DNA of 34,007 nt from assembly GCA_033557685.1 (NCBI GenBank), contig JAWQRN010000213.1:1-34007 (forward strand), in the 5' to 3' direction. This DNA comes from Sperchopsis tessellata (Eukaryota; Arthropoda; Insecta; Coleoptera; Hydrophilidae). Shown here in pieces: positions 33,442-34,007 of the stretch. The notes under the pieces were generated by a model that was not told the origin of the DNA, did not search any database, and saw only the letters and a list, made by a program, of their open reading frames with translations. Position 1 is the stretch's first letter. Each line of letters starts with the position of its first letter. Position numbers and translations under genes: made by a program.

Positions 33442-33635
33442 TTCGGGAATATGTTTTTGAAATGCTCATATTCCATGACCAGTGTATTATAGGTAAAATG
33501 AAGACCACGTGCACGTGAAAGAACCCAATTCCAGTTGAAGCACAGGATGCGATAAAGTTACCAAGTGAGGGAGCCTAATCCCTGGCGTCGGTGATTGGTT
33601 ATAGTAGCGGAAATAGGCCTACGTTAAATAAACAA
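33442..33635 (+). mobile_element. SINE copy 2, lacking the tRNA-like head
   Basis: From about 33497 to 33635 this aligns in the plus direction with the body of the minus-strand SINE at 9358-9613. Shared blocks include AATTCCAGTTGAAGCA..GGATGC, CCTAATC, TCGGTGATTGG, AGCGGAAATAGGCC and GTTAAATAAACA, the last ending directly at a perfect 12-bp target-site duplication. The first 55 or so bases (33442-33496) do not clearly match copy 1, and no A or B box is visible. The copy is therefore either 5' truncated, with the left part belonging to a diverged region of the body, or has a different head. It contains CACGTGCACGTG (33506-33517), two adjacent E-boxes that copy 1 lacks. Confidence 0.85.
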
Positions 33636-33647
33636 ACATTTAGTGAT
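33636..33647. repeat. 12-bp target-site duplication of SINE copy 2 (right)
   Basis: ACATTTAGTGAT, identical to 33430-33441. Confidence 0.85.
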
Positions 33648-33981
33648 AACAGACCACCCACTCAAAGCGTAGTATAAATTAACCAATTAGAAAAAACATT
33701 TTATTTTATAAGTAAATAACCTATCTACTTTTGAAAGAAGAACAAAATTTAAAGCTTCAGCTATGTGTTTTGTAAATTAGCAATAATATACGATATTTAC
33801 TCAATGTTCTGTTTAAGCTCAAACGGCACAACCTGATTTGTGATTAAAGGTAAAACAGAGCCTCCATCTTCAGGGAATATTATATAAAATTGAACCTGAA
33901 TTGACCTAAAAAACTGATGCAAGTTTCGTAAAACATCGCTTATCAGAGAATTGTTTCATCCTTTTTCTCTTTAAAGTATGC
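33648..33981. other. No recognised feature
   Basis: AT-rich sequence between the SINE and the terminal TA-rich run. I see no gene or repeat. Confidence 0.4.
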
Positions 33982-34007
33982 TATATGTATATATGTATAT
34001 ATATATA
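33982..34007. repeat. TA-rich simple repeat at the window edge
   Basis: TATATGTATATATG followed by TATATATATATA, continuing to the end of the window. Confidence 0.9.

Noticed and set aside
1..34007. CRISPR arrays, bacterial-style operons, rRNA genes and intact tRNA genes
   Set aside because: None seen. The only tRNA-like sequence is the SINE head at 9549-9613, and the only regular arrays are the 227-bp and 38-bp tandem repeats and TA microsatellites.

Overview
This window looks like a stretch of AT-rich animal, probably arthropod (insect-like), nuclear genome. The evidence is the long TA microsatellites, the absence of any dense or bacterial-style gene organisation, and the set of mobile-element families present: mariner, Tc1-like, piggyBac-like, hAT-type and TA-flanked non-autonomous elements, a non-LTR retrotransposon, a Penelope-like GIY-YIG fragment and a tRNA-derived SINE. 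I found no intact host protein-coding gene, no tRNA or rRNA gene and no CRISPR array. Nearly all open reading frames are short and behave as chance frames. The window reads as intergenic or intronic sequence filled with decayed transposons of different ages. No part of it shows a cooperating gene system.

Layout, left to right: a TA microsatellite (21-72); a gene-free stretch with a few islands of more balanced composition; a Tc1-like transposase tail on the minus strand (3337-3670); a non-autonomous element with long inverted repeats (4187-4824); about 4.5 kb without recognisable genes apart from unassigned open frames (7097-7656 minus, 8399-8722 plus); a full-length tRNA-derived SINE on the minus strand with imperfect target-site duplications (9358-9613); a Penelope-like GIY-YIG endonuclease remnant (10326-10569); and a nearly full-length but inactivated mariner (12106-13362).

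The right half holds an unassigned 97-residue frame (14029-14322); a 5'-truncated, mutated LINE on the minus strand (14480-15850); about 6 kb without recognised features; a 106-nt foldback hairpin that runs into a hammerhead-ribozyme-like sequence (21737-21860); a weak Tc1-like N-terminus (24355-24600); a 384-bp hAT-type MITE with a perfect 8-bp target-site duplication (24891-25274); a piggyBac-like transposase remnant (29469-30239) whose distal part is amplified as about 2.6 copies of a 227-bp tandem repeat (30034-30636); a 38-bp tandem duplication (33052-33128); and a second, head-less SINE copy with a perfect 12-bp target-site duplication (33442-33635).

All assignments were made by eye from translated motifs and repeat geometry. 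Structural calls (TSDs, inverted repeats, tandem periods) are the firmest. Family names rest on remembered family motifs, and no database search was run.
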